Source: Paenibacillus sp. RC67 (lineage in GTDB: Bacteria > Bacillota > Bacilli > Paenibacillales > NBRC-103111). Taken from it: DNA of 64,000 nucleotides. The stretch lies in NCBI RefSeq assembly GCF_030020805.1, contig NZ_CP125098.1, positions 7,010,001 to 7,074,000 of the forward strand, in the 5' to 3' direction. Under the pieces are notes generated by a model. That model did no database searches. It had not been told where the DNA came from and saw only the letters and a list, made by a program, of their open reading frames with translations. Shown in pieces: positions 36,046 to 45,668 of this stretch. The position numbers were made by a program, and so were the translations under genes. Within the stretch, counting starts at the first letter, position 1, and every line of letters starts with the position of its first letter.

Positions 36046-37109
36046 CAGAGCACCTCCTTCAACGTTTTTTCCAATTCATTCTCCATAATGATTTTTATAA
36101 GTTTCCGTGTGTCTTCTTTTAAAAGAGTTGATGCTCTCATACCGTAAGATGGATATAGATCATTTCGGTATTTGGGAATAACAACGTACACCTGTTGACC
36201 ATACTTCTCCAAATACGATAATGTTTTTTGATTAAAGAAATTCGCCAGCGTTCTTGGATCTTTGAAGTCTTTGACATCCAAAAACATCTTACTTTCAATG
36301 TTATTATGTGAAATTGCAAGATCATACTCATCAATATTAGGATATAATTCTACTCCGTACCCTTTCTGTTTTAACCATTCGGCAATTTTCATTTCTGAAA
36401 TCCCAGGTAACAGCACATACCTCTGTATACCGGGAAGCTGCCGGAATACTCGTTCATCTTTAAAGTTGAACAAATCAAATTTCTCGAAATCAGCTAGCGA
36501 GTGACAGATATTTTCTTTGTTGCATCGCCATCGATCATGCTTGTATGTTAATGTCCAACCGCAATGCGGGCATTTACGATAATTATCCATCTGTAGAGTT
36601 ACCTCTTCATAACATTGACGCACTAACGCGCTTAATTCGCGGTCACGAATGGACTCAGTAAATTGCGCGAGTTGAAGCGCAGACAATACTGCATTCTGAG
36701 GCCTGGACAAAAATGTGCGTATTTGAGTATATTCTGCTTGCAAATTCCGGTTTTCATCTCTGCAAAATTGCAAAATAGCCAGCATATTCTTCTGCTGAGC
36801 TTCATCAGGGGATATATATGTATTAATGAAATCCTCTGCATCCGGAATTATCCCAATAAACTCTTCAATAAGAGAGGATTCGCCAGGATAATATTCAATA
36901 AGCCCTTGAATTCCCCATTCAGAAGATGGTTTATGCAAAATTTGAAGAAGCCGGTGCAAATCCGTAGGAATCTCAGCCCCTGACCTTCCGGCTTCTCGTA
37001 TAAACATAAGCATGCCCCTGTGAAGCTCCTCTGGGACATGATCATAGTTTTTTGTCCATTGTTGTAATCCGGTGATAAGGTGATAAAGCATATCTTGTAG
37101 TCTATCCAA
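36042..37109 (-). CDS. pPIWI-RE-associated restriction-endonuclease-fold protein
   Basis: A 355-residue protein, first gene of the run. A helical N-terminal half leads to a zinc ribbon (CPHCGWTL and RWRCNKENICH, about residues 178-200). A PD-(D/E)xK-like nuclease domain follows: EYDLAISHNN, then ESKMFLDVKDF at about 267-277, where D-x-K is the likely metal site, and later QVYVVIPKY. The start is TTG 37109 with AAGGAG nine bases upstream. As the first gene it lies 33 bases from the -10 box of the shared defence promoter element. It matches the REase partner described for pPIWI-RE islands. Confidence 0.8.
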   Translation of the reverse strand: MDRLQDMLYHLITGLQQWTKNYDHVPEELHRGMLMFIREAGRSGAEIPTDLHRLLQILHKPSSEWGIQGLIEYYPGESSLIEEFIGIIPDAEDFINTYISPDEAQQKNMLAILQFCRDENRNLQAEYTQIRTFLSRPQNAVLSALQLAQFTESIRDRELSALVRQCYEEVTLQMDNYRKCPHCGWTLTYKHDRWRCNKENICHSLADFEKFDLFNFKDERVFRQLPGIQRYVLLPGISEMKIAEWLKQKGYGVELYPNIDEYDLAISHNNIESKMFLDVKDFKDPRTLANFFNQKTLSYLEKYGQQVYVVIPKYRNDLYPSYGMRASTLLKEDTRKLIKIIMENELEKTLKEVLW

Positions 37110-37141
37110 TGGAACACGCTCCTTGAGAGTACTTTACATTC

Positions 37142-37188
37142 ATTGTAACCCGCTAGCTTGACATCAGCTTGTCACCGAACACTCGTTC
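37142..37188 (-). promoter_or_regulatory. Promoter and shared operator of the pPIWI/Gabija run
   Basis: A -10 box TACAAT (minus strand, 37147-37142) is preceded, after 22 bases, by TGACA (37174-37170). On the plus strand the element reads TGTCA-N3-AAC-N4-GTTC (37170-37188), with GAAC and GTTC as inverted half sites. A second TGACA at 37159-37163 makes TGACA-N6-TGTCA. The same layout occurs at 40896-40942 and 51393-51439. Confidence 0.6.
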
Positions 37189-37189
37189 C

Positions 37190-37222
37190 CAATAAAAAGC
37201 GGACTTCAATATCATTGAAGTC
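37190..37222 (-). terminator. Terminator of the first McrBC operon
   Basis: GGACTTCAA and TTGAAGTCC form a 9-bp stem with a short loop (37201-37222). On the minus strand it is followed by GCTTTTTATT, a typical intrinsic terminator 17 bases after the mcrC stop. It separates mcrBC from the pPIWI run. Confidence 0.8.
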
Positions 37223-37238
37223 CTCCATGATGTAGATA

Positions 37239-38465
37239 TTAAGTGTTGTCAAACATTCCTCTAACTCTATTGATTAGATTCAAAAACCTACTTTCTTCCT
37301 CATGATAACCGCCGGTAGATTCCAAGTTCAAACTCCACTGTAACACAGAGAATCCAGCATTCTTGATCCGGTCTTTCCGCTCAGGTCCGGAAGCATATAG
37401 GAGAATGGCTGTGTCCGACTTCCGAGCTGTCAAATATGCCAGCATCTGAAATACATCCGCATTAATCGAAGCGTCATCCTTCTTCTGTTTATATTTTGTG
37501 TCAACGATGATTTCACGACCTGATGAATCGCGCAGAATAAGATCTGGTACAATTTTGATCCGACCCTCTTCTGCCAGCCAATCATGCTGTTGAGCGATAA
37601 CCCGAATGCCTTGGGGCTCAAGCGTAGCACGAAATCGAGCAGCAACATATGCTTCATACAATTCATTCATATCCAACAAGAAACTTTCTGCCTTTAAACC
37701 GCCTTCTGAATCTGCAATTGTCACACAGTTCCAGTAAAGCCGAAGCCAGTTGAAAGCTTCACAGTATTGCTGATTCATACGATTGGCTTGCATTCGGATT
37801 AGTAGCTGTTTTCCTATCGCGTCTGTTAGCATCATCGGCGGAAGTAGGCTTCTTTCCCGTCCGAATACATCCATCAATGCCTGTAGATTTAAGTACAAGC
37901 TTGCATCCTTAATCTGCAGCTTACGCATACTCTGTAAACCTGCAAAGATACAACGATTCTCATTCACCCAACTTGTAAACTCATCAAACCTGCAGTCGAA
38001 TCGGTAATCTTGCTTCAGCCATCTTCCAACCGTTAGCGATGATTGTAGAATCCCTTTTACGGACGGGATTACATCCTCTATAGGAACATAGTTCTTTCGA
38101 AGTCCGATCGCTGCGATACGTTCACATGCCTTTACATAAAATCGGATTAGCCAATCCATATCATCATAGTTTGAGTCAAATCCAGCACTGCCAATCCATC
38201 TCAAGCTTTTGAGATCATACGCCCATGAGAGCCAGTTCCATATCCGGTTCAGAGGAAGCTTGGGACGAATTCGAATTTCTACTTCCGGGAGACTTATGCG
38301 TCCTATCCAAGATGTAGCTGTTAAGCTAACGATACAATTGGAACCAATCCTAAGTTCTATGGCTTTGGAACAACGTAATTTTAACCACTCCACTTCGGCG
38401 GTGGTCAATTGAAGACCATCGATCGTCTGGTATTCCTTTAATTCAATAACTTGACGGACCGTCAT
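37239..38465 (-). CDS. mcrC: McrC-family nuclease subunit (first McrBC system)
   Basis: A 408-residue McrC-like protein, the PD-(D/E)xK nuclease partner of the McrB GTPase in modification-dependent type IV restriction. The N-terminal half binds McrB in known homologues. The nuclease motif is seen as IKIVPDLILRDSSGREIIVDTKYKQK at about residues 299-324, that is Asp, then D-x-K. It overlaps mcrB by four bases. It is a normal family length with no defects. Confidence 0.85.
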   Translation of the reverse strand: MTVRQVIELKEYQTIDGLQLTTAEVEWLKLRCSKAIELRIGSNCIVSLTATSWIGRISLPEVEIRIRPKLPLNRIWNWLSWAYDLKSLRWIGSAGFDSNYDDMDWLIRFYVKACERIAAIGLRKNYVPIEDVIPSVKGILQSSLTVGRWLKQDYRFDCRFDEFTSWVNENRCIFAGLQSMRKLQIKDASLYLNLQALMDVFGRERSLLPPMMLTDAIGKQLLIRMQANRMNQQYCEAFNWLRLYWNCVTIADSEGGLKAESFLLDMNELYEAYVAARFRATLEPQGIRVIAQQHDWLAEEGRIKIVPDLILRDSSGREIIVDTKYKQKKDDASINADVFQMLAYLTARKSDTAILLYASGPERKDRIKNAGFSVLQWSLNLESTGGYHEEESRFLNLINRVRGMFDNT

Positions 38466-40813
38466 ACGAAATACTCGCTTTTCGCAAGAAGACTTTCGAG
38501 TTTATAGTCAGCTACCCGTTCGGGTTCCATGACGAATAACTCTTCCAAGTAAGGAATTATTTGATACTTCCAAATCTTCTCAAGCGATGCGAACTTCAGG
38601 TCAGGCTTCATAAAGTAACTGTGACCGATAGCCAAATCTGAAGAGCCTATTGTAGCGTTCACGTCTTTGAGCAATTGGGCAACACCCTGCATTTCTGGCA
38701 CATGCTGAGCGAGAAACCTCGAAATTACTTGATCTGTTTCTTTCGCCGAGAATTGAATGAACTGGAACCGCCTTCTCAGTGCTAGATCGATTTGGGCTAG
38801 TGATCGGTCAGTCGTATTCATCGTTCCAATGACGTACACATTCTCCGGAATTGAAAATCTTTTTCGGGAGTACGGTAGTTCAATGGATGCGCCACGATAC
38901 TCAAGCGCAAATAACAGTTCGCCGAATACTTTCGCAGTATTGGCACGGTTGATTTCATCAATGATCAAAATGTAGGGTCGATCGCGATTTTCTGACCTGG
39001 CTGCTTCACGGCACAGATCGACGAAGATACCTGATTTCACGGACACATTCAGTTGCGACGGTCCCCCTGATTGAGAAATCACTTCCGGCCTAAGCCCTTC
39101 AATAAACTCTTCGTAGGTATAGGATGGATGAAATTGTACGAGACGGATACGTTGCTCTTGTTGAGCTAACACTTTCGCAAGCCTTTGAGCAACGAACGTT
39201 TTCCCTGTGCCTGGCGGCCCATAGAAAATGATTTGCCTGCGATCAGTAAGCAGATCCAGCCACTCCTGCAGCAAATCTTGATTTAAATAAGTCTCTTTCT
39301 GCGCATCGTCCAGTGTGTAAGCTACGGTTGAAACAGCAGATGAGAGATATTGTTCGAATCTAATCAAAAAGTCTGATGGTTGCGATTCCTCGATTTCTAA
39401 TAGAAATCGGGTTTGCCCCTCTTCATTTTCATCATGAATCTGGGCATGGAACACATCTGGATCCTTTTCCCAAAGAAATATGAACGAATTCATGACCTGA
39501 CGACGTGTGCAATCGTATTTCCAAATATTTACACAATTTGAGATTTGCCCAACAGTTGGTTCCCATTCAGTTAATGACGATACTTGAGATACTGAGTAGC
39601 CGAAACGCTTCAGTAGATCGGTTATCTCATCCGAGAGTGGTTGTGGCTGGACAACAGGAGCGTTTGATATATCATTCGTTTCCTCATCTTCCGTAAATTC
39701 CTCCTGAATATAGTACAAAAAATGCTCGAGTTGCTGCATATCCCAGCTTTCTGACGTTATCTCCTCGATTTCTTGGACCAAAGATTGGGTTTGATGAAGG
39801 AAGCGACCATATTGCTCCACACTAGATAACTGATCATCAGATTGCGACCAGTATCCCAATATTTTTAAACCACCGCGGCTCGCTTTATAGAAAATCGGAT
39901 GTTCATGTAGGTTTTGAAGTCCCCAGAAAAAACTAAGAAAAAAAGGCGCAAAATTAGTGTTTGCACATTTTTGCGGAGAGTAACCTTTTGCCGTTGCTCG
40001 AGTTTTGATATTGTTTATTTGTTGAATGAACGTTGCAAGCTTTTCTTTTGACCATTCTTCAAAATTTTCGTTAGATTGTTCTGTTAACGTAATAGCATCC
40101 AGAAGCGCTACCATCATTTCATCGATTGCGCCTACATGCTCGGCTTGATTGAACAGCTGATTGAAAAACATTTGTCCAGAAAAACCGCTAAATCCCCAGA
40201 TGTTAATTCCGTCCGTTTTCTGCTTTGCTTTTATATCTAGCTGCTTTTTGAAATCGCCTAAAGCAAGCTTACCGCTTTGCAGTTGTTCCAATTCCATAAA
40301 GTTATCTATAAAGTCGTTCCTCGCTGAATCAAGAGTCTTATTCCATTTCTGGCGCTTGGAATCAGATAGATATTTCTCTACCCATTCTGCGAGATCGATG
40401 ATATCCGACGATGCTGCTGAGTCAATGGTAGTTCCGCCCATTGTCTCCTGAATAAGGGAAATTAATATGTCTATATCCCTATTGGAATATAGCCTTACAT
40501 CCTGCCCTTTCCCGCTTCCGCTTCCTACCCTCAGCTTACGGTCGGAGAGCTGAGCTGCGGAAATCTTGCCGAAGGTCAACACAACATGAATATAGTTATC
40601 ACGTTTGCGCGGAGCTGAAGTTAGCAAATTACGTGTATCCCTTTTATAAACCATACATCCTTGAGCCTTTTCCGGAAATAGCCTTTCTTTAGCCTCGGTC
40701 ACTAGTCCTTCGGTATCTAACCGCCTCTCCAAATACTCCATAAGCGCTTCCGATCCAGGCAGCGCATAAAATATCTTTTTTGTTTGGGATTCGTTCCATT
40801 GAGTTCCTTTCAT
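38462..40813 (-). CDS. mcrB: McrB-family AAA+ GTPase (first McrBC system)
   Basis: A 783-residue motor subunit. The N-terminal 500 residues are target-recognition sequence unlike E. coli McrB, including a helical part resembling other McrB-like N-domains. The AAA+ module has Walker A YGPPGTGKTFVAQ at about 528-540, Walker B with the McrB signature IIDEINRANTAKVFGEL at about 616-632, and MNTTDRSLAQIDLALRRRF at about 663-681. The ATG at 40813 is chosen because GGAGGAG lies about nine bases upstream; the in-frame start at 40846 has none. The shared operator lies 83 bases upstream. Confidence 0.87.
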   Translation of the reverse strand: MKGTQWNESQTKKIFYALPGSEALMEYLERRLDTEGLVTEAKERLFPEKAQGCMVYKRDTRNLLTSAPRKRDNYIHVVLTFGKISAAQLSDRKLRVGSGSGKGQDVRLYSNRDIDILISLIQETMGGTTIDSAASSDIIDLAEWVEKYLSDSKRQKWNKTLDSARNDFIDNFMELEQLQSGKLALGDFKKQLDIKAKQKTDGINIWGFSGFSGQMFFNQLFNQAEHVGAIDEMMVALLDAITLTEQSNENFEEWSKEKLATFIQQINNIKTRATAKGYSPQKCANTNFAPFFLSFFWGLQNLHEHPIFYKASRGGLKILGYWSQSDDQLSSVEQYGRFLHQTQSLVQEIEEITSESWDMQQLEHFLYYIQEEFTEDEETNDISNAPVVQPQPLSDEITDLLKRFGYSVSQVSSLTEWEPTVGQISNCVNIWKYDCTRRQVMNSFIFLWEKDPDVFHAQIHDENEEGQTRFLLEIEESQPSDFLIRFEQYLSSAVSTVAYTLDDAQKETYLNQDLLQEWLDLLTDRRQIIFYGPPGTGKTFVAQRLAKVLAQQEQRIRLVQFHPSYTYEEFIEGLRPEVISQSGGPSQLNVSVKSGIFVDLCREAARSENRDRPYILIIDEINRANTAKVFGELLFALEYRGASIELPYSRKRFSIPENVYVIGTMNTTDRSLAQIDLALRRRFQFIQFSAKETDQVISRFLAQHVPEMQGVAQLLKDVNATIGSSDLAIGHSYFMKPDLKFASLEKIWKYQIIPYLEELFVMEPERVADYKLESLLAKSEYFV

Positions 40814-41193
40814 GAAAAAGACTCCTCCGAATTTGAGATAATTCAAGTCAAAATGTAAGACTATAAGTCAGGGATAGGTGTGCCGTGTCACTGCAAGTAT
40901 AAAACATTAAAAAGGCACAATCATGTCAGGAAACGTATGTTCCCCGTGAATTCTCCATTATAAATTAGTGTTCTTAGGATTAGAATCAGCCGCACTTACT
41001 TAACCTTCGGTAACAAAACTGGGGAATTAAACTAATTCCTTATATTTTCGTCAACATTCAACATCATCCTGCCTTTGTTCGAAAGCACTTGTAAAAATTA
41101 CATTTCCAATCAATCGAGATCATTCTATTCTACAGGTATGTTATTATTAATTATAAATGGAATCAAAAGGTTATGTAGTAGGAGGCCAATCCG
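40814..41193. other. Divergent intergenic region between mcrB and the helicase-nuclease
   Basis: 380 bases with no ORF. It holds the mcrB promoter with the shared operator (40896-40942) and, at the right end, the AGGAGG ribosome site of the plus-strand helicase. Its sequence is similar over about 150 bases to 51390-51510, with matching blocks AAGTATAAA, ATGTCAGGAAAC and CGTCAAyATyCAACA. Confidence 0.6.
40896..40942 (-). promoter_or_regulatory. Promoter and shared operator of the first McrBC operon
   Basis: -10 box TATACT (minus, 40901-40896), 22-base spacer, then TGACA. The plus strand reads TGTCAGGAAACGTATGTTC at 40924-40942. It has the same 47-base geometry as the elements before the pPIWI and HD/McrBC-2 runs. 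The second TGTC half site is degenerate here (TGCC). Confidence 0.6.
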
Positions 41194-44100
41194 TTGAACG
41201 AAATGTTATCCAAAGCGATGCAGATTTTTGAATACCTGCTCGCTGTTAAGAATTTGGATGAGAAGCCCATCCGTAGCTTGGATCAGTACGAGAGGGTCTG
41301 GTGGCAGCACCAGCTGCCTGTAGGAGAGGGATGCAACTTATACGGAACCGGAAAGAATCAAGAGGCGTGGCTGGAAGTGTGTAAGCAACAGGTCGAACCT
41401 CCTCCTTCCCTTCCTCTGGAGCTCAGCGGCTGGATTAAGGATATAAACAATCCGGAAACGGAGCCCGTAGTCGTTAAGAGCGTGGTCGTGGATCTCGCTG
41501 ATGGCAGAGAGGAATATTTTGGGGACGACTTGGTTCGAATCTCAATCTACGAGTCATGGCTGGATACTTGGCGTCAATGGGCACAGGTCATGCTCCCTCG
41601 ACAAAGGATCAATGATTTGTATACCCACCTTTTTGCTGTACACCAACAGTTTCAGCGTGAAGGGGATTCGGTCGAGCTAGTATGGGGTCATGGATTGTTC
41701 ACGTGGGCGCCAGGCGGTGAGAAAATCAAACGGCCTCTGATTACAACGAAGCTCGAACTTCAGTTTGAACCGAAACAGCGTACCTTCTACCTGCTGCCTA
41801 CAAGCGCCGGCACCATTCTGGAATCGGATATGCTGGCGAACATAGATGTGCCGAATATTCAGCGTATCCAAGAAATGGGACGACAATTGACTGAGATAGA
41901 ATTGGATTTTAGCCGTGAAGAATCGCTATTGCCCCTGCTTCAAGAAGTGGTTCAGACCATCAGTCCACAAGGCAAGTACGTGCAGGAGGCAAATCCTACT
42001 CCTATTGACGCAACCCCTTCCATTTCCTTCTCCCCGGTTATCATGCTTCGCAAGAGCGGGGGGCGCCTCTGGCAGAATGAACTAAGTAACGTACTTGAAA
42101 GCTTGCGAAATGGATACCCGATTCCGGACACGATTCAGATGCTGATAAGTGACGAAGAAGGGTTAGGAGAATCCGAGCCTCCCGAAGGTCACAGTACAAG
42201 TACAGCTGTCGGGGCTGGCTCTTCCGAATTGTTGTTTCCCCTTCCATCCAACGAGGATCAGAGGCAAATTGCTTATAAGCTGGAGCGAAGTGCGGGAGTA
42301 GTGGTACAGGGCCCACCTGGTACGGGGAAAAGCCATACGATCGCCAACCTGATCTCCCATTTACTGGCCCAAGGGAAACGGATCTTGGTCACGAGCCAAG
42401 GCGAGAAGGCTTTGAAAGTTGTAAAAGCGAAAATCCCGGAAGAGATCCGTTCTTTATGCGTGAGCCTGCTTGGCGGTGATTCCAAGGCCATGAAGGAGCT
42501 CGAGGACTCGATCAGCACCATAGCGGAAAATCTGGACCGCTGGCAGCCTGCCATTCTGGAGAAGAGAATCAAAGAACTTCGGGACCAATTGCATGAAACT
42601 CGCAAAAATATCGCTCGGCTTCATCATGAAATGCGTGAAGCGGCCGCTCGCGAGAATCAAACTTTATCCATTAGTGGTTCGGAAATGACACCGCTCGATA
42701 TCGGAAAATGGCTGGCGGAATATGTTGACTATTCTTGGTTCCCCGATACTATACCTTTCGGTTCATCGTTTCCGCTGAGTGACGAGGGGCTTCAAGCCTT
42801 TGTTGAAAGGTATAACCGACTGACATTATTGGATATGGAAGAGCTTGAGTCTGCAAGGCCATCCTCCAGCACTCTTCCCGCACCGGAGGTATTCCTGGAA
42901 CATGCCCGAAGCATAGAGGCCAGAAGGACTAAAGTGCAGCAGACAGCGCATACCGTAAACGGATGGAATATCGAACACGCGCCTGCAGAACTGGGTTCGC
43001 TGAAACGTCAACTGCTGGATGCCTTAGAGAAACTTCATGCGAATGCCGAACCTTGGTTCATGACGATCCTCAATGAAGTCGTGACTCACAGCAATCGGGT
43101 TCAAGAATGGGAAAACTTCGTTGTAGATATGATCGCTCGACTGAACCGAATTCGGGAATTGGAGAGTACGCTTCGTGAAACGGAATTGGTGTTTCCGGAT
43201 ACGATGCATCCCACCATTGCCAAGGAGCTCCTGATAGAGCTACGCTCCAAATTATATGGAGGCGGGCAAGTTGGCTGGCTGCTGAAAATGGTTACAGGCC
43301 GCAAGTTCAAGCCCTTGTTCGAGCAGGTTCGTCTGAATGGATTGCCCATCCGGAATGCGGACGATGCGGAACGGGTCCTGCATTACATCGAGCTAAAGGA
43401 CCTGAAACAGAAAACGTCGCTAGGCTGGAACCGGATCATGGAGGAATTCGACGGCGTATTGATCGATGCGGAGATGAAGCGATTCTCCTCCACCCTTGAG
43501 ACCCTGCTTGCCAAGCTGAAGCTAATCTGTCAATGGCATGGCCAAATGATTGTGCCGCTTGGAGACAGCGTATCGCTGTTAGGCGCACCGCTCCCCCGTC
43601 GTTGGATTGAGGCCGGTTGGTTCCAGAGCCTGCTCGATGGCATAGAGGCTATCGAGGCCCGTAGACTCTGCGAAGAAGCGGAACGGTTCACAATGGTTCT
43701 TGAAAGTAAGCTTCATGCAGGCAAACCCGCCGAGAACCCGAACATCCTATGGGATCAGCTACTAGAGGTCTGTGTAAGTCTCGATGGAGCGAGGTATCGT
43801 TCCCTTTACGCTGAGATTCTGAGACTTGAAAGTCTTGTAGAACCCTATTCCTTGGTAAGAGTTTGCTTCGATAAATTACAACAAACCGCGCCGAACTGGC
43901 TCCAAGCTTTGCAAGCCGAGAAGAACGCCGGGCATAACATCACCATCCCATCCGACTTACAGGAAGCATGGCTGTACAGCCAGATTTCCAGCTGGTGGGC
44001 CAAGCATCAAAAGGCAGCCTCGGTGGAAGAGATGCAGCAGGAGCTAATGAAGGAGCGTAGACTCGAGGCCAAGCTGATCCGGGACTATGTGACCCATTCG

Positions 44101-45528
44101 ACCTGGCTTACGCAGATTAAACAAGTCACACGGGCACAGAAAGCCAGCCTTCATGCTTGGATGAGTGCCATGAAGCGTATTGGCAAAGGCACGGGGAAAT
44201 ACGCAAACATGTACCGTAAGGAAGCCACCTCCGAGATGAATAGCTGCCGCAGCGCCATTCCAGTCTGGATCATGCCGATCCAAAAGGTGATCGAGAATAT
44301 GCAACTGACAGACCAAAGCTTCGATGTGGCCATCATTGATGAAAGCAGCCAAAGCAACATCTTCGCCCTTAGCGTCTTGCTGAGAGCCAAGAAGGTGATT
44401 GTGGTTGGGGACGATAACCAGATCAGTCCGGAAAGCTTCGATAACATCTCTGATGTGAGCGATTTGATGAACCGTTACCTTATCGGCATTCCGCACCATC
44501 GCCGTTACGAACTGAAGACGAGTCTGTTCGATCTCGCTTCCCAAATGTTCGGCAGCAAGATTGTGCTCAAGGAGCATTTCCGCTGTGTGCCGGAGATTAT
44601 CCAATTTTCGAACGATCTGATGTATGGCGGCAGCATGGATCCCTTGCGCCTTCCTTCCGTCAGCGAGCGGATGGAGCCAGCTATCCTGGCGATTCACGTA
44701 TCCGAGGGATACCGAAAAGATGGGGCGAAGGCGCTCAATCAACCGGAGGCAGAAGCCTTAGTCCAGTGCATCAAGGAATGCATTGCTAACCCACGGTATG
44801 CTAGAAAAAGTATGGGCGTCATTTCCTTACAAGCCAACGATCAAGCGAAGCTGATTGAAGATCTGCTTCGCGATCAGATCGGTGCCGAGGAAATGGCCAA
44901 CCGGAACATCACTTGTGGTGATGCTTACAACTTCCAGGGGGATGAGCGGGATATTATCTTCTTGTCGATGGTTGCTGCTCCGAATCGTCGCACCACGGCC
45001 CTAACCAAACGCTCGGATCAGCAGCGATTCAACGTTGCCGCTTCTCGGGCTCGGGACCAAATGATCCTGTTTCATTCGGTTAAGCTGAATGATCTCAATT
45101 CAGACTGCATGCGGTATCGTCTACTGGAGTATTGCCAGAATCCCGGACGCACCATCAAGGAATTCGAGGAGGTTCAACATGAATTCGACTCCCAGTTTGA
45201 ACAGGATGTTTTCAAGCTGATATCCTCCCGGGGCTATCGGGTGATCCCACAGTATAAGGTCGGCACTTATGGCCGAATAATTGACCTTGTCATCGAAGGC
45301 CTCCGCTCCCGACTGGCCGTCGAATGCGATGGCGACAAGTGGCATGGGATTGATGCATGGGAGGCAGACATGGATCGCCAGCGCATCCTCGAGCGAGTCG
45401 GCTGGAGGTTCTGGCGTGTCCGCGGTAGCACCTTTTACCGCGACCGCGCCAAAGCGATGGAACCGCTCTGGCAACTGCTCGATGAGATGGAGATTGAGCG
45501 GCGGGAGGTGGAATGTAAGGGGAAGTAA
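41194..45528 (+). CDS. SF1 helicase fused to a C-terminal Vsr-like nuclease
   Basis: A 1444-residue single protein and the only long plus-strand gene of the island. Walker A VQGPPGTGKSHTIANL is at about residues 371-386, followed by a long helical insertion (about 430-1020). Motif II AIIDESSQSN is at about 1045, motif III VIVVGDDNQISPESF, motif V GDAYNFQGDERDIIF, and motif VI FNVAASRARDQM. The last 110 residues form a Vsr/MTES_1575-type endonuclease (RIIDLVIEG, RLAVECDGDKWHG at about 1373, then WRFWRVRGSTFYRD). Helicase plus Vsr-like nuclease in one chain is an architecture of one-gene phage defence proteins. The TTG start has AGGAGG upstream. It is relatively GC-rich compared with its left neighbours. 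Confidence 0.87.
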   Translation: MNEMLSKAMQIFEYLLAVKNLDEKPIRSLDQYERVWWQHQLPVGEGCNLYGTGKNQEAWLEVCKQQVEPPPSLPLELSGWIKDINNPETEPVVVKSVVVDLADGREEYFGDDLVRISIYESWLDTWRQWAQVMLPRQRINDLYTHLFAVHQQFQREGDSVELVWGHGLFTWAPGGEKIKRPLITTKLELQFEPKQRTFYLLPTSAGTILESDMLANIDVPNIQRIQEMGRQLTEIELDFSREESLLPLLQEVVQTISPQGKYVQEANPTPIDATPSISFSPVIMLRKSGGRLWQNELSNVLESLRNGYPIPDTIQMLISDEEGLGESEPPEGHSTSTAVGAGSSELLFPLPSNEDQRQIAYKLERSAGVVVQGPPGTGKSHTIANLISHLLAQGKRILVTSQGEKALKVVKAKIPEEIRSLCVSLLGGDSKAMKELEDSISTIAENLDRWQPAILEKRIKELRDQLHETRKNIARLHHEMREAAARENQTLSISGSEMTPLDIGKWLAEYVDYSWFPDTIPFGSSFPLSDEGLQAFVERYNRLTLLDMEELESARPSSSTLPAPEVFLEHARSIEARRTKVQQTAHTVNGWNIEHAPAELGSLKRQLLDALEKLHANAEPWFMTILNEVVTHSNRVQEWENFVVDMIARLNRIRELESTLRETELVFPDTMHPTIAKELLIELRSKLYGGGQVGWLLKMVTGRKFKPLFEQVRLNGLPIRNADDAERVLHYIELKDLKQKTSLGWNRIMEEFDGVLIDAEMKRFSSTLETLLAKLKLICQWHGQMIVPLGDSVSLLGAPLPRRWIEAGWFQSLLDGIEAIEARRLCEEAERFTMVLESKLHAGKPAENPNILWDQLLEVCVSLDGARYRSLYAEILRLESLVEPYSLVRVCFDKLQQTAPNWLQALQAEKNAGHNITIPSDLQEAWLYSQISSWWAKHQKAASVEEMQQELMKERRLEAKLIRDYVTHSTWLTQIKQVTRAQKASLHAWMSAMKRIGKGTGKYANMYRKEATSEMNSCRSAIPVWIMPIQKVIENMQLTDQSFDVAIIDESSQSNIFALSVLLRAKKVIVVGDDNQISPESFDNISDVSDLMNRYLIGIPHHRRYELKTSLFDLASQMFGSKIVLKEHFRCVPEIIQFSNDLMYGGSMDPLRLPSVSERMEPAILAIHVSEGYRKDGAKALNQPEAEALVQCIKECIANPRYARKSMGVISLQANDQAKLIEDLLRDQIGAEEMANRNITCGDAYNFQGDERDIIFLSMVAAPNRRTTALTKRSDQQRFNVAASRARDQMILFHSVKLNDLNSDCMRYRLLEYCQNPGRTIKEFEEVQHEFDSQFEQDVFKLISSRGYRVIPQYKVGTYGRIIDLVIEGLRSRLAVECDGDKWHGIDAWEADMDRQRILERVGWRFWRVRGSTFYRDRAKAMEPLWQLLDEMEIERREVECKGK

Positions 45529-45543
45529 GTATTTGAGAATGGA

Positions 45544-45569
45544 AAGAGGCGCCTCGTGGGGCGCCTCTT
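45544..45569. terminator. Bidirectional terminator between convergent genes
   Basis: AAGAGGCGCC pairs with GGCGCCTCTT around a 6-base loop, 16 bases after the helicase stop. Both sides run into short T or T-rich tracts, so it can end both the helicase transcript and the opposing second mcrBC transcript. Confidence 0.75.
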
Positions 45570-45668
45570 CTTACATTAATTATCATGAGCTTAGTCCTTA
45601 TCTTCCTTTCCACTCTATCCTCAATAAATAAAAGGATGCGCATTAGTTCGCTCCCGTTAAGGAACAGA

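Noticed and set aside
40814-41193. Retron or other non-coding RNA in the long divergent intergenic region
   Set aside because: No reverse transcriptase nearby and no strong extended stem. The region is explained by two promoters and the shared operator.
44044-44742. A 232-codon minus-strand open frame inside the helicase-nuclease gene
   Set aside because: It is antisense to conserved helicase motifs, has no ribosome site and no recognisable domain. The GC-rich gene gives long shadow frames.
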